From positions 303,501 through 367,500 of the forward strand of contig NZ_CP016614.1 of NCBI RefSeq assembly GCF_013377255.1: DNA of 64,000 bases, in the 5' to 3' direction. Origin of the DNA: Mannheimia granulomatis (lineage in GTDB: Bacteria; Pseudomonadota; Gammaproteobacteria; Enterobacterales; Pasteurellaceae). A program made the position numbers and the translations under genes. A model generated the notes under the pieces. The model saw only the letters and a program-made list of their open reading frames with translations, was not told the origin of the DNA and did no database searches. Positions 20,966-29,540 of this stretch are shown here, piece by piece (the stretch's first letter is position 1; the number at the start of each line of letters is the position of its first letter).

Positions 20966-21331
20966 ATGGCAATTATTTATACAACGACCTTTACTAAAAT
21001 TGGTAACTTCGCTCAAGAATCATTACAAGACAATATGTTAATCACTTTTAAGCAAGGTGCTCCTGCAGACTTGGAAGATTATTGTTTCATTCATAATCCA
21101 TCTGAATTAAGCAGCCCTTTACAAGTAGGCGATATTGCCGAATTTGATGGCGTAGCCTATCCAATTACGGCAGTTGGCAGTGTTGCATCAGAAAACTTAT
21201 CATCACTCGGACACATCACGTTCCGCTTTGATAGCTCAACAGAAGCTGAATTTCCGGGAAGTGTTCACGTTATCGGAACACCACCGCAAGGCTTATCGGA
21301 AAACTCAACCTTGATTATCAAACGTGATTAA
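20966..21331 (+). CDS. srlB: Glucitol/sorbitol PTS, EIIA component
   Basis: 121-residue cytoplasmic EIIA of the sorbitol PTS. The phosphorylated histidine is His43 in DYCFIHN, at the same number as in E. coli SrlB. Other family segments: ITFKQGAPADLEDY and HVIGTPPQ. The ATG at 20966 follows AGAGAGAATATT; upstream in-frame codons from 20858 overlap srlE and the hairpin and are not part of the protein. Confidence 0.94.
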   Translation: MAIIYTTTFTKIGNFAQESLQDNMLITFKQGAPADLEDYCFIHNPSELSSPLQVGDIAEFDGVAYPITAVGSVASENLSSLGHITFRFDSSTEAEFPGSVHVIGTPPQGLSENSTLIIKRD

Positions 21332-21378
21332 TGACGGATTACAACTTATTTCAAATTGAAAATTTAGAGGGATACATT

Positions 21379-22167
21379 ATGAACAATGAAAAAAAAGTGG
21401 CTATCGTTGTAGGTGGCGGTCAAACACTTGGGGCTTTTTTATCTGAAGGTTTAGCTGATGCAGGCTATCGTGTAGTTGTTGCTGATTTAAACGGAGAAAA
21501 TGCACAAAAAGTGGCTAAAGATATTAATGCAAAACAAGGCGAGGGCAATGCGATTGGAGTGCAAGTAGATGCTGGAGATGAGCCAAGCGTTGAAACATTA
21601 GCTAATGCTACCGATGCTGCATTTGGGCGTGCTGATGTATTGGTATATAGTGCAGGCACAGCAAAAGCATCGCCTATTTGGGATTTCAATTTAAACGATT
21701 TTGATTTATCGGTAAAAGTGAATTTGACAGGTTATTTCTTAACAGCAAAACATTTTTCTCGTTTAATGATTCGTGATGGAATTAAAGGACGGATTATTCA
21801 AATTAACTCAAAATCGGGTAAAGTTGGTAGTAAATATAATTCAGGTTATAGTGCAGCAAAATTTGGCGGTGTAGGCCTGACTCAATCCTTAGCGTTAGAT
21901 TTAGCAGACAAAGGCATTACCGTACATTCATTAATGTTAGGCAATTTATTGAAATCACCGATGTTCCAATCGTTAATTCCACAATATGCAGCGAAACTTG
22001 GTATTCCGGAAAGTGAGGTGGAGCAGGTTTATATTGATAAAGTACCTTTAAAACGTGGCTGTGATTATCAAGATGTATTGAATGTCTTAAAATTCTATGC
22101 CAGTGAAGAGGCGGCTTATTGTACAGGGCAGTCCATCAACATTACTGGTGGACAAGTGATGTTCTAA
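21379..22167 (+). CDS. srlD: Sorbitol-6-phosphate 2-dehydrogenase
   Basis: 262-residue short-chain dehydrogenase that converts sorbitol-6-phosphate to fructose-6-phosphate with NAD, feeding glycolysis and GlmS. Cofactor loop VGGGQTLGAFL near residue 11, catalytic Ser144, Tyr157 and Lys161 (YSAAK), and NITGGQVMF at the C-terminus as in SrlD. The ATG at 21379 follows AGAGGGATA; an ATG at 21331 overlapping the srlB stop would add 16 residues and is less likely. E. coli SrlD is 259 residues. Confidence 0.94.
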   Translation: MNNEKKVAIVVGGGQTLGAFLSEGLADAGYRVVVADLNGENAQKVAKDINAKQGEGNAIGVQVDAGDEPSVETLANATDAAFGRADVLVYSAGTAKASPIWDFNLNDFDLSVKVNLTGYFLTAKHFSRLMIRDGIKGRIIQINSKSGKVGSKYNSGYSAAKFGGVGLTQSLALDLADKGITVHSLMLGNLLKSPMFQSLIPQYAAKLGIPESEVEQVYIDKVPLKRGCDYQDVLNVLKFYASEEAAYCTGQSINITGGQVMF

Positions 22168-22171
22168 TAGC

Positions 22172-22234
22172 ATAAGCGGTTGGTTCTGTTCATTATGGAA
22201 GTTGCAAAAAAATGAACAAAATCGACCGCTTGTA
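22172..22234 (+). terminator. Inverted uptake-signal hairpin between srlD and gutM
   Basis: AAGCGGT and ACCGCTT arms, reinforced by TGTTCATT / AATGAACA inside, form a long stem between srlD and gutM. It may reduce expression of the regulatory genes relative to the catabolic ones. Confidence 0.55.
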
Positions 22235-22251
22235 TTTTCTTTGGAGGAGAA

Positions 22252-22620
22252 ATGAATTCAACAACCGTCTTCATTATTTTTGCTATAGTAATGTGGCTTT
22301 TACAAATTTTATTCGGGTGGCTTCAAATCAAAGCATTTAATCAAGCCTTTATGAAAATTAGCCAGAAAGGAAAAGTAACCGTTGGGCGTAACAGTGGTCG
22401 CTTTAATCCAAAATCCATTATTGTATTGGCATTTGATGAGCAGAAAAAAGTTGTTGATAGCCTTTGTATGAAAGGATTCTCTGTTTTTGCCCGACCACAA
22501 AAATTAGATGATGTGATTGGCTTATCCATTGATGAAATCGTACCAGAAAAGATATTTCCAACGGATAAACGCTCACAGTTTGCCTTAAAAGTAGCTATCT
22601 CTTCCGGATATAATGCTTAG
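22252..22620 (+). CDS. gutM: Glucitol operon activator GutM
   Basis: 122-residue protein with one N-terminal hydrophobic segment (about residues 5-25) and the GutM features KGKVTVGRNSGRFNPKSIIV and a C-terminal ALKVAISSG. In E. coli GutM (119 residues) activates the sorbitol operon, countering the repressor SrlR. Strong ribosome site GGAGGAG. Gene position after srlD is the same as in E. coli. Confidence 0.9.
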   Translation: MNSTTVFIIFAIVMWLLQILFGWLQIKAFNQAFMKISQKGKVTVGRNSGRFNPKSIIVLAFDEQKKVVDSLCMKGFSVFARPQKLDDVIGLSIDEIVPEKIFPTDKRSQFALKVAISSGYNA

Positions 22621-22694
22621 GATCAAAAATAATGTAATTTTTATTTCATTTTGAATATTTTTTATTTGAAATAAGATAATATAGAGAGGAAAGA

Positions 22695-23342
22695 ATGAAA
22701 ATAAGCAGTGTCATTTTTGATATGGATGGGGTGATGATTGATTCAGAACCCCAATGGGCGGAAGCCCAAATTGAAGTATTAGAAACGTTAGGAGTTAATA
22801 TTACGGTTGAAGATTGTGAAAAATTCACAAGGGGTAAACGCATAGATGAACTTAGCGAAACTTGGATAAAAAAATTCAATTTAACGATTTCTAATGCCGA
22901 ATTAAGTGAGGCTATTCTTGCTTATGGTTGTAATGCGATACAAAAATCAGGCTCTGCGTTAGCAGGATTACATGAATTATTGGATTTCTTACAGTCTAAT
23001 AATATCAGACTTGCTGTGGCAACATCATCACCACCGGTTATTATCAAAGCGGTTTTCGATCGTTTAAAATTATGGGATTACTTCCCTATTCAATGTACTG
23101 CAATGGACGAAGATTACGGCAAACCTCATCCAGCTGTTTATCTGAGTGCAGTAAAAAACCTCGGTATTGAGAAACAAGAATGCATTGTTATTGAGGATAG
23201 CGTAACGGGCTTAATCGCAGCAAAAGCGGCAAATTTAACCACTTTTTTAGTTAATCCACACTATCAAAATGAAAAATTTTCGATTGCTGATGAAAGAATG
23301 CTTTCTCTTTTAGATGTAATCACAAAGTTAAAACAGTATTAG
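22695..23342 (+). CDS. hxpB: HAD-family hexitol phosphatase (HxpB/YniC-like)
   Basis: 215-residue haloacid dehalogenase-type phosphatase. Nucleophile Asp9 and Asp11 in FDMDGVMIDSEP, motif II VATSSPP, motif III Lys in GKPHPAVYL, motif IV VIEDSVTGLIAA. The sequence is closest to HxpB/YniC of E. coli, which dephosphorylates sorbitol-6-phosphate, mannitol-1-phosphate and 2-deoxyglucose-6-phosphate. Encoded inside the sorbitol operon here, which fits a role in relieving sugar-phosphate stress from stalled sorbitol-6-phosphate. In E. coli the gene is elsewhere. Symbol given by similarity. Confidence 0.82.
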   Translation: MKISSVIFDMDGVMIDSEPQWAEAQIEVLETLGVNITVEDCEKFTRGKRIDELSETWIKKFNLTISNAELSEAILAYGCNAIQKSGSALAGLHELLDFLQSNNIRLAVATSSPPVIIKAVFDRLKLWDYFPIQCTAMDEDYGKPHPAVYLSAVKNLGIEKQECIVIEDSVTGLIAAKAANLTTFLVNPHYQNEKFSIADERMLSLLDVITKLKQY

Positions 23343-23352
23343 CATAGATTGA

Positions 23353-23380
23353 AATCTCCAATCGTTGCTAATTGGAGATT
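23353..23380 (+). promoter_or_regulatory. Perfect 10-bp hairpin that hides the srlR ribosome site
   Basis: AATCTCCAAT (23353-23362) and ATTGGAGATT (23371-23380) are perfect inverse complements around an 8-base loop. The right arm contains the GGAG ribosome site of srlR and ends three bases before its ATG, so folding would block translation of srlR. There is no T tail, so it is unlikely to be a plain terminator. Confidence 0.6.
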
Positions 23381-23383
23381 AAA

Positions 23384-24181
23384 ATGAAACCATTTGAAAG
23401 ACGACAACAAATTTTAGCGTATTTAGCCAATCACGGTAGAACAGAAGTGGACGTACTTGCAGCTTATTTTAAGCTAACAGGTGCAACTATTCGTAAAGAT
23501 CTCACTGCTTTAGAAGATGATAATAAAGTTCTACGAACTTATGGTAGTGTGGTGTTAATTTCGGATGAAACCTTTGATAGAAAAGAAAAAGTAGCCACTA
23601 CAGATAAGGAAGATAAACCAATTTCACAAAAAACAGGGATTAATCTTCAGCAAAAACAACGTATTGGACAAAAAGCCGCCGAGTTGATTAATGAGGGAAA
23701 CTCTATTATTTTTGATGCTGGCAGTACAGTGCTTCAAATGATCCCCTATCTAAAACCATTTGATAATCTCTCTTTAATGACAAATAGTTTAACGATTTTT
23801 AATGAAATTTTGAAACTAAATAAATCGTATAACTTGCTTATTTCCGGTGGCACATTTCGTGAGAAATCAGCGTCATTTCATGGTTATTTTGCTGAATCAG
23901 CTTTTATTGGTTCAAATTTTGACATACTCTTTATTGGTACAGACGGATTAGATTTAGACGTTGGATTAACTACTTTTAATGAAGTATATAAAGTCAGCTC
24001 TTTAATGTGCGATGCTGCAAATAAAATTGTCTTACTTGCGGACTCCAGTAAGTTTGGACGTAAAAGTCCTAATATTGTTTGTGGTTTAGAAAAAATCCAT
24101 ACTATCATTACTGATGAAGGTTTATCATTAGAAATGAGAGAGCAAATTCGAGAAAAAGGCATTGAGCTGTTAATCGTATGA
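23384..24181 (+). CDS. srlR: DeoR-family repressor of the sorbitol operon
   Basis: 265-residue DeoR-family regulator: N-terminal winged helix (KPFERRQQILAYL then GATIRKDLTALEDDN), a phosphate-binding loop DAGSTVLQM and the LFIGTDGLDLDVGLTTFNE signature. By position after gutM-hxpB and before kdsD/gutQ it is SrlR, the repressor relieved by sorbitol or its phosphate. The ATG at 23384 has GGAG at 23373-23376; a TTG at 23372 is disfavoured because it overlaps that site. A hydrophilic insert at about residues 62-86 (KVATTDKEDKPISQKTG) is not present in the glmS-linked paralogue. Confidence 0.88.
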   Translation: MKPFERRQQILAYLANHGRTEVDVLAAYFKLTGATIRKDLTALEDDNKVLRTYGSVVLISDETFDRKEKVATTDKEDKPISQKTGINLQQKQRIGQKAAELINEGNSIIFDAGSTVLQMIPYLKPFDNLSLMTNSLTIFNEILKLNKSYNLLISGGTFREKSASFHGYFAESAFIGSNFDILFIGTDGLDLDVGLTTFNEVYKVSSLMCDAANKIVLLADSSKFGRKSPNIVCGLEKIHTIITDEGLSLEMREQIREKGIELLIV

Positions 24182-24191
24182 GGACGAGAAA

Positions 24192-25127
24192 ATGAATCAT
24201 TTAGAGAGTGCAAAAGAAACTTTAAGCCTTTATGCTCATCAAATTACGACCCTGCATCATCGTCTTTCTCAAGAGTTTAATGAAGCGGTCGAAATGATGT
24301 TAGCCTGTGAGGGGCGTGTGGTAGTCGGAGGTATCGGCAAGTCCGGTTTGGTGGGGAAAAAAATGGTTGCAACCTTTGCCTCAACCGGCACACCAAGTTT
24401 TTTCCTGCATCCGACAGAAGCGTTCCATGGTGATTTAGGCATGCTAAAGCCGATTGATATGGTGATTTTAATTTCCAACAGCGGTGAAACGGATGATGTG
24501 AATAAGCTGATTCCAAGTTTGAAGAATTTCGGTAATAAAATTATTGCCATGACAGGAAATCCGTACTCAACCCTTGGGCGAAATGCAGATGTGATTTTAA
24601 ATATCGGCGTAGAGCGTGAGGCTTGCTTGAACAACCTTGCTCCAACCAGCTCGACTTTGGTTACTATGGCATTAGGTGATGCGTTGGCGATCGCGTTAAT
24701 GAAAGCCCGTGATTTCCGCCCCGAAGATTTTGCTCGCTTCCATCCGGGTGGTAGCCTTGGCCGCCGTCTGCTGAATAGAGTCAAAGATGTGATGGTGAGA
24801 AATTTACCGATAGCTCATCCAAATACGCTATTTACTGAATGTTTATCAGTGATGAACGAAGGGCGCATGGGGGTTGCCGTGATTATGCAAGATGAGAGAT
24901 TAGAGGGAATTATTACCGATGGTGATATTCGCCGCACGCTTGCGAAATTTGGTGCTGATAGTCTCAGTAAAACCGCAGGTGAAATTATGACTCGTCATCC
25001 GAAAACCATTAATGATTCTGTATTCTTAGCAAAAGCAGAAGATTTAATGAAAGAATTAAAAATTCATTCGCTAATTGCGGTGGATGATGATGGAAAAGTA
25101 ACAGGGCTAATTGAGTTTTCTAGCTAG
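24192..25127 (+). CDS. gutQ: D-arabinose-5-phosphate isomerase (KdsD/GutQ)
   Basis: 311-residue isomerase that converts ribulose-5-phosphate to arabinose-5-phosphate, the precursor of Kdo for lipopolysaccharide. A SIS domain spans about residues 30-170 (GIGKSGLVGKKMVATFASTG, NSGETDD, LAPTSSTL), then GGSLGRRLL and two CBS domains to the end. E. coli has two such enzymes, KdsD and the sorbitol-operon copy GutQ; this one lies in the sorbitol operon (10 bases after srlR), so its position is that of gutQ. No second copy is in this window, and it could be the only isomerase in the genome. Confidence 0.9.
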   Translation: MNHLESAKETLSLYAHQITTLHHRLSQEFNEAVEMMLACEGRVVVGGIGKSGLVGKKMVATFASTGTPSFFLHPTEAFHGDLGMLKPIDMVILISNSGETDDVNKLIPSLKNFGNKIIAMTGNPYSTLGRNADVILNIGVEREACLNNLAPTSSTLVTMALGDALAIALMKARDFRPEDFARFHPGGSLGRRLLNRVKDVMVRNLPIAHPNTLFTECLSVMNEGRMGVAVIMQDERLEGIITDGDIRRTLAKFGADSLSKTAGEIMTRHPKTINDSVFLAKAEDLMKELKIHSLIAVDDDGKVTGLIEFSS

Positions 25128-25151
25128 GCAATTTTGAAATGATATATAAAT

Positions 25152-25246
25152 AAAAAGACTGAGACCTGTGGAATACAGAACCCGGTCCTTGAATTAAATG
25201 AGTCTAACTTTTTGGGGTCAGATCAAATTTTCGGCTCAGTCTTTTT
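25152..25246. terminator. Terminator between convergent gutQ and def, with an IS remnant in its loop
   Basis: AAAAAGACTGAG (25152-25163) and CTCAGTCTTTTT (25235-25246) form a perfect 12-bp stem with T runs on either strand, as for a bidirectional terminator between convergent genes. The loop is 71 bases and contains the IS-end remnant (copy B), so the original hairpin was probably interrupted by a transposon that has since been lost. Confidence 0.75.
25186..25225 (-). repeat. Solo IS3/IS150-type terminal remnant (copy B)
   Basis: On the minus strand it begins TGATCTGACCCCAAAAAGTT, then AGACTCATTTAATTCAAGG, matching the IS ends at 5532-5571 and 45933. No transposase remains. Confidence 0.65.
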
Positions 25247-25255
25247 ATATTAAAA

Positions 25256-25768
25256 CTATTTTGCTCGAGCAATTTGTTTTTTTAGCTTTTGCATTTTCTC
25301 TTTAATGCGTTGGCGTTTAAGTGCAGAAATATGATCAACAAATAAAATGCCGTTTAAATGGTCAATTTCATGTTGGATACAAATAGCGAACAAGCCGTCT
25401 GCATCGAACACAATTTCTTCGCCTTTACGGTTGAGGGCTTTGACTTTCAATTTTTCTTTGCGTGGCACTAAAGCACGGTGTCCGGGGATGGATAAACAGC
25501 CTTCCTCAATACCGGTTTCGCCACAACTTTCTAAAATTTCAGGGTTGATTAATACCACTTGGTTGGTTTTATCGCCTTCAATATCAATAGTGATTACTCG
25601 TTTTAATACGCCTACCTGGGGTGCGGCTAAGCCGATACCTTCATGCTCATACATAGTTTCAAACATATCATCAATAAAACGATTTAATTCCTCATCTACC
25701 TGTGTTACAGGTTCGCATAAGGTAGATAACCCTTCATCTGGGTAGAGTACAACATCTAATACTGCCAT
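25256..25768 (-). CDS. def: Peptide deformylase
   Basis: 170-residue metalloenzyme that removes the formyl group from new proteins. Motif I GIGLAAPQ (44-51), motif II EGCLS with metal ligand Cys91, and motif III HEIDH (133-137) are all present. Length matches E. coli Def (169). It is divergent from dprA with 88 bases between the start codons; in many gammaproteobacteria fmt follows def, but not here. Confidence 0.97.
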   Translation of the reverse strand: MAVLDVVLYPDEGLSTLCEPVTQVDEELNRFIDDMFETMYEHEGIGLAAPQVGVLKRVITIDIEGDKTNQVVLINPEILESCGETGIEEGCLSIPGHRALVPRKEKLKVKALNRKGEEIVFDADGLFAICIQHEIDHLNGILFVDHISALKRQRIKEKMQKLKKQIARAK

Positions 25769-25856
25769 TTTTGTGATCTCTCTCGAAAAGTTTAAAAAAT
25801 TCGTTTGGCTATTCTAAACCTTTTCTTATTATTAGGGAAATTTTGAGGGTGAAAAA

Positions 25857-27035
25857 ATGGTATATCAGTATGATTTATTACGCTTATTGCAAGTTCCGCA
25901 GATTGGGCCGCAACGAATTGGCAGATTATTGTCAGAGATCGATTTCAAACAGTTTTGTGCTTATGATAAACATCAGCTTCGGCAAATCGGTTGGAATGAA
26001 AAGCAGATTCAGCGCTGGTTTCAGCCGGATCTAAATTGGATTGAGCAAGCATTTACTTGGGCTCAGCAGCCGAATCAGCACATTATTACGCTATTTGATG
26101 AGGAATATCCTTTTTTATTACGGCAAATTTCAACCGCTCCTCCCGTGTTATTTGTAAAAGGATATGTGGAAAGTTTATCACTACCACAAATTGCGATTGT
26201 CGGCAGTCGAGATTATTCCCCTTATGGAGAATATTGGGCAGCTAAATTTGCGACTGATTTAACCCAGAATCATCTTGTGGTGACAAGCGGTTTAGCAATT
26301 GGCATTGATGGTTTCGCTCATAAGCAAGTGGTAGCAGAAAAGGGCAAGACTATTGCGGTTTTGGGAAGTGGATTAAATCAAATTTACCCGGCTCGTCATA
26401 AAAACTTAGCTGATCAGATGATAGATTTAGGTGGGGCATTAGTTTCGGAGTTTTCACCGAATCAGCCGCCATTGGCAGAAAATTTCCCTCGTCGTAATCG
26501 TATTATCAGCGGTTTATCTATAGGGACGTTAGTGGTTGAAGCAACGGTAAATAGTGGCTCACTTATTACTGCTCGGTATGCGTTAGAGCAAGGTAGAGAG
26601 GTTTTTGCTATTCCAAATGCGATTCAAAGTCTGTATGCACAAGGCTGTCATAAATTAATCAAAGAGGGCGCTTTGTTAGTAGAGTCTGTAACAGATATCT
26701 TGGATGCAATAGCTTATCAACGACAACCACAGCAAGTCGCATTGTTTGAAGATGAAAAGCCTAAGGCGGTACAAGTGGTCAAAAAAACAGAAAATTTTGC
26801 AAAAACACCTTCGCCTTGCCAACAGCCTGAAAGGCAAGAAAAAGCAGTAAAAAACTTGCCAAATTTAACCGCTTGCCAGCAGCAGATTTATCAACAGCTG
26901 AGCTTAGAGCCAATTCCTGTGGATAATTTAGCTAAGACACTTCAAATTCCTGTTGAAGCACTATTAGTAGAATTATTAGGGCTAGAATTAAGCGGGGTGA
27001 TTAAACAGGTAAGTGGGGGATATGTGATTGGTTAA
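25857..27035 (+). CDS. dprA: DNA-processing protein DprA (Smf)
   Basis: 392-residue competence protein that loads RecA on incoming single-stranded DNA. Central Rossmann-like domain with IVGSRDYSPYG, TSGLAIGIDGFAHK, VLGSGLNQIYPARHK, NFPRRNRIISGLS and NSGSLITARYALEQGR; a C-terminal winged-helix domain (about 330-392) follows a Gln/Lys-rich linker. The ATG at 25857 follows GAGGG. Two uptake cores lie within the gene (near 26283 and 26868), in keeping with the natural competence of the family. Confidence 0.96.
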   Translation: MVYQYDLLRLLQVPQIGPQRIGRLLSEIDFKQFCAYDKHQLRQIGWNEKQIQRWFQPDLNWIEQAFTWAQQPNQHIITLFDEEYPFLLRQISTAPPVLFVKGYVESLSLPQIAIVGSRDYSPYGEYWAAKFATDLTQNHLVVTSGLAIGIDGFAHKQVVAEKGKTIAVLGSGLNQIYPARHKNLADQMIDLGGALVSEFSPNQPPLAENFPRRNRIISGLSIGTLVVEATVNSGSLITARYALEQGREVFAIPNAIQSLYAQGCHKLIKEGALLVESVTDILDAIAYQRQPQQVALFEDEKPKAVQVVKKTENFAKTPSPCQQPERQEKAVKNLPNLTACQQQIYQQLSLEPIPVDNLAKTLQIPVEALLVELLGLELSGVIKQVSGGYVIG

Positions 27036-27077
27036 GACTAAAAATGAAATAAATTTAGATAAATTGTAGAAAATATC

Positions 27078-27106
27078 GTGGCAACTTTATCAGAAAATGA
27101 TAGAAT
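27078..27106 (+). promoter_or_regulatory. Promoter of secE-nusG
   Basis: GTGGCA (27078-27083) and TAGAAT (27101-27106) are separated by 17 bases, 52 bases before the secE start. Confidence 0.55.
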
Positions 27107-27157
27107 TTAACGCTTTAAAAATAAATTTCCGATTTTTTATTCATTTTTAGGTTATAT

Positions 27158-27571
27158 ATGGCTACTGAGATTAAAACAAAAATCCCTGAACAAGTTGAAC
27201 AAAAAGGGGAGAAAAGTAAAGGTGTAAATACGGCATTATGGTTGGTGGCAGTAATATTATTGGTTGTTGCTGCAGTGGGTAATGCCTATTTTGCATCTCA
27301 TTTTTCATTAGTTGTTCGAGTGCTATTATTAGTGGTTGTATTAGTTGGTGCTGTGGCGCTGGCAGCAATCACAAATCAAGGTCAAAAAGCAATTCATTTT
27401 ATCAAAGAGTCTCGTTCCGAGTTGCGTAAAATTATTTGGCCAACTCGTCCTGAAGCGACACAAACCACACTGATTGTGCTTGCAGTATGTGCGGTAGTGT
27501 CATTAGTGTTATGGGGCATTGACTCAATTATCGTGGCATTAATTACATTTTTAACAAGTTTAAGGTTCTAA
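27158..27571 (+). CDS. secE: Preprotein translocase subunit SecE
   Basis: 137-residue inner-membrane protein with three predicted helices, the E. coli-type long form. It stabilises SecY in the general secretion channel. The conserved amphipathic segment [19 protein letters not shown] is followed by the last membrane helix. nusG starts one base after its stop. Confidence 0.97.
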   Translation: MATEIKTKIPEQVEQKGEKSKGVNTALWLVAVILLVVAAVGNAYFASHFSLVVRVLLLVVVLVGAVALAAITNQGQKAIHFIKESRSELRKIIWPTRPEATQTTLIVLAVCAVVSLVLWGIDSIIVALITFLTSLRF

Positions 27572-27572
27572 A

Positions 27573-28136
27573 ATGAGTGAAGTAGAAGTGAAAGAAACCA
27601 CGTCAAAGCGTTGGTATGTATTACAAGCCTTTTCAGGTTTTGAAAACCGTGTTGCGGTAACATTACGCGAATACATTAAACTTCACAAAATGGAAGAGCA
27701 ATTTGGTGAAGTTTTGGTACCAACCGAAGAAGTGGTTGAAAATGTAGGTGGAAAACGTCGCAAAACTGAGCGTAAATTCTTCCCCGGCTATGTATTAGTT
27801 GAGATGGAAATGAACGATGATACTTGGCACTTAGTGAAAAGCGTACCGCGTGTAATGGGTTTTATCGGTGGCACGGCAGACCGTCCGGCACCAATTACTA
27901 AACGTGAAGCGGATCGTATTTTAAACCGTGTTCAAGAAACGGCAGAAAAACCACGTCACAGAAAAGAATTCCAGCCGGGCGAAAGTATTCGTGTAACGGA
28001 AGGACCATTTGCAGACTTCGCAGGTACAGTAGAAGAAGTGGACTACGAAAAAGGTCGTTTGAAAGTATCTGTTTCCATCTTCGGTCGTGCAACACCGGTT
28101 GAGCTTGAATTCAGCCAGGTTGAAAAACACAGCTAA
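27573..28136 (+). CDS. nusG: Transcription termination/antitermination factor NusG
   Basis: 187-residue elongation factor that binds RNA polymerase, Rho and NusE. N-terminal NGN domain ([16 protein letters not shown] to about 120) and C-terminal KOW domain with [20 protein letters not shown]. Somewhat longer at the N-terminus than E. coli NusG (181). Cotranscribed with secE. Confidence 0.98.
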   Translation: MSEVEVKETTSKRWYVLQAFSGFENRVAVTLREYIKLHKMEEQFGEVLVPTEEVVENVGGKRRKTERKFFPGYVLVEMEMNDDTWHLVKSVPRVMGFIGGTADRPAPITKREADRILNRVQETAEKPRHRKEFQPGESIRVTEGPFADFAGTVEEVDYEKGRLKVSVSIFGRATPVELEFSQVEKHS

Positions 28137-28144
28137 TCTTCCGG

Positions 28145-28200
28145 TAAGCGGTTGTTTTTATACGTTTTTTTGCAAAAAAGAGTAAGGAAGTAACCGCTTG
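28145..28200 (+). terminator. Inverted uptake-signal hairpin after nusG
   Basis: TAAGCGGTT and AACCGCTT arms flank a loop with TTTTTTT; the hairpin starts eight bases after the nusG stop and lies before the rplK promoter. Confidence 0.6.
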
Positions 28201-28233
28201 TAAAAAGTTTATCTAAGCAAAATAAAGTTTTGC

Positions 28234-28270
28234 TTGAAAAATAGTCGTGATTTCGTTAGAATTTGCGACC
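28234..28270 (+). promoter_or_regulatory. Promoter of rplKA
   Basis: TTGAAA (28234-28239), a 17-base spacer, TAGAAT (28257-28262) and the start-region sequence TTGCGACC. About 90 bases of leader follow before rplK, including the GGAGCCAGTATTTACTGGC hairpin that may be the L1 repressor target (inference from the known L1 autoregulation of this operon). Confidence 0.75.
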
Positions 28271-28360
28271 TACTACGAGGCAGTCTACTGACTCGTATTT
28301 TTTATGTAACAGGGGAGCCAGTATTTACTGGCGTTATTACCCATTTAGAGGAAATCAAAA

Positions 28361-28789
28361 ATGGCAAAAAAAGTCCAAGCCTACGTTAAACTGCAAGTTG
28401 CAGCGGGTATGGCTAACCCATCACCACCGGTTGGTCCTGCATTAGGTCAACAAGGTGTTAACATCATGGAATTCTGTAAAGCATTCAACGCTCGTACTGA
28501 GAGTTTAGAAAAAGGTTTACCGATCCCTGTTGTTATTACAGTTTATGCTGATAAATCATTTACTTTCGTAACAAAAACTCCACCGGCAGCAGTATTATTG
28601 AAAAAAGCTGTAGGTATCAAATCTGGTTCTGGTAAACCGAACAAAGATAAAGTGGGTACAGTAACTCAAGAGCAAATCCGTCAAATCGCTGAAACTAAAG
28701 CAGCAGATATGACAGGTGCGACTATCGAAACCAAAATGAAATCAATCGCTGGTACAGCTCGCTCAATGGGCTTAATCGTAGAGGAATAA
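28361..28789 (+). CDS. rplK: 50S ribosomal protein L11
   Basis: 142 residues, same length as E. coli L11. N-terminal [20 protein letters not shown] and C-terminal rRNA-binding domain with [12 protein letters not shown] are clear. Part of the GTPase-associated centre, needed for stringent response via RelA. Four bases before rplA. Confidence 0.98.
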   Translation: MAKKVQAYVKLQVAAGMANPSPPVGPALGQQGVNIMEFCKAFNARTESLEKGLPIPVVITVYADKSFTFVTKTPPAAVLLKKAVGIKSGSGKPNKDKVGTVTQEQIRQIAETKAADMTGATIETKMKSIAGTARSMGLIVEE

Positions 28790-28793
28790 TACA

Positions 28794-29483
28794 ATGGCTA
28801 AATTGACTAAAAAAATGAAAGCAATCAAAGCCGACGTAGATTCTACAAAAGCTTATGACATTAACGAAGCAATCGCAGTATTAAAACAATTCGCAACAGC
28901 TAAATTCGTTGAAAGCGTAGATGTTGCAGTGAACTTAGGTATCGATGCTCGTAAATCTGACCAAAACGTACGTGGTGCAACTGTATTACCACACGGTACA
29001 GGTCGTACAGCGCGTGTTGCTGTATTTACACAAGGTGCAAACGCAGAAGCTGCTAAAGCAGCCGGTGCTGATTTAGTTGGTATGGAAGACTTGGCTGAAT
29101 TAGTGAAAAAAGGCGAAATGAACTTTGATGTTGTTATCGCTTCACCAGATGCAATGCGTGTTGTTGGTCAGTTAGGTCAAGTATTAGGTCCACGTGGCTT
29201 AATGCCAAACCCGAAAGTGGGTACTGTAACGCCAAACGTTGCTGAAGCAGTTAAAAATGCAAAATCAGGTCAGATCCGTTACCGTAACGACAAAAATGGT
29301 ATTATCCATACTACTATCGGTAAAGCTGATTTCTCACCTGAGCAACTAAAAGAAAACTTACAAGCGTTGTTAGCTGCTTTAACTAAAGCTAAACCAACAA
29401 CTGCTAAAGGTATCTTCATCAAGAAAGTAAGCATCTCTACTACTATGGGTGCTGGTGTAGCGGTTGATCAAGCTTCACTATAA
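28794..29483 (+). CDS. rplA: 50S ribosomal protein L1
   Basis: 229-residue stalk protein and translational repressor of its own operon. [30 protein letters not shown] and [14 protein letters not shown] are family signatures. E. coli L1 is 234 residues. Ends 20 bases before the rplJ promoter -35 element. Confidence 0.98.
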   Translation: MAKLTKKMKAIKADVDSTKAYDINEAIAVLKQFATAKFVESVDVAVNLGIDARKSDQNVRGATVLPHGTGRTARVAVFTQGANAEAAKAAGADLVGMEDLAELVKKGEMNFDVVIASPDAMRVVGQLGQVLGPRGLMPNPKVGTVTPNVAEAVKNAKSGQIRYRNDKNGIIHTTIGKADFSPEQLKENLQALLAALTKAKPTTAKGIFIKKVSISTTMGAGVAVDQASL

Positions 29484-29503
29484 TTTCTGAAAGAAGTTAA
29501 AAC

Positions 29504-29540
29504 TTTACAGGGTCGCAAGTTATCTGTATAATTTGCGACC
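29504..29540 (+). promoter_or_regulatory. Promoter of rplJL
   Basis: TTTACA (29504-29509), a 17-base spacer and a perfect TATAAT (29527-29532). GGTCGCAA (29511-29518) and TTGCGACC (29533-29540) are inverted repeats on either side of the -10, giving a dyad across the promoter. Confidence 0.82.
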
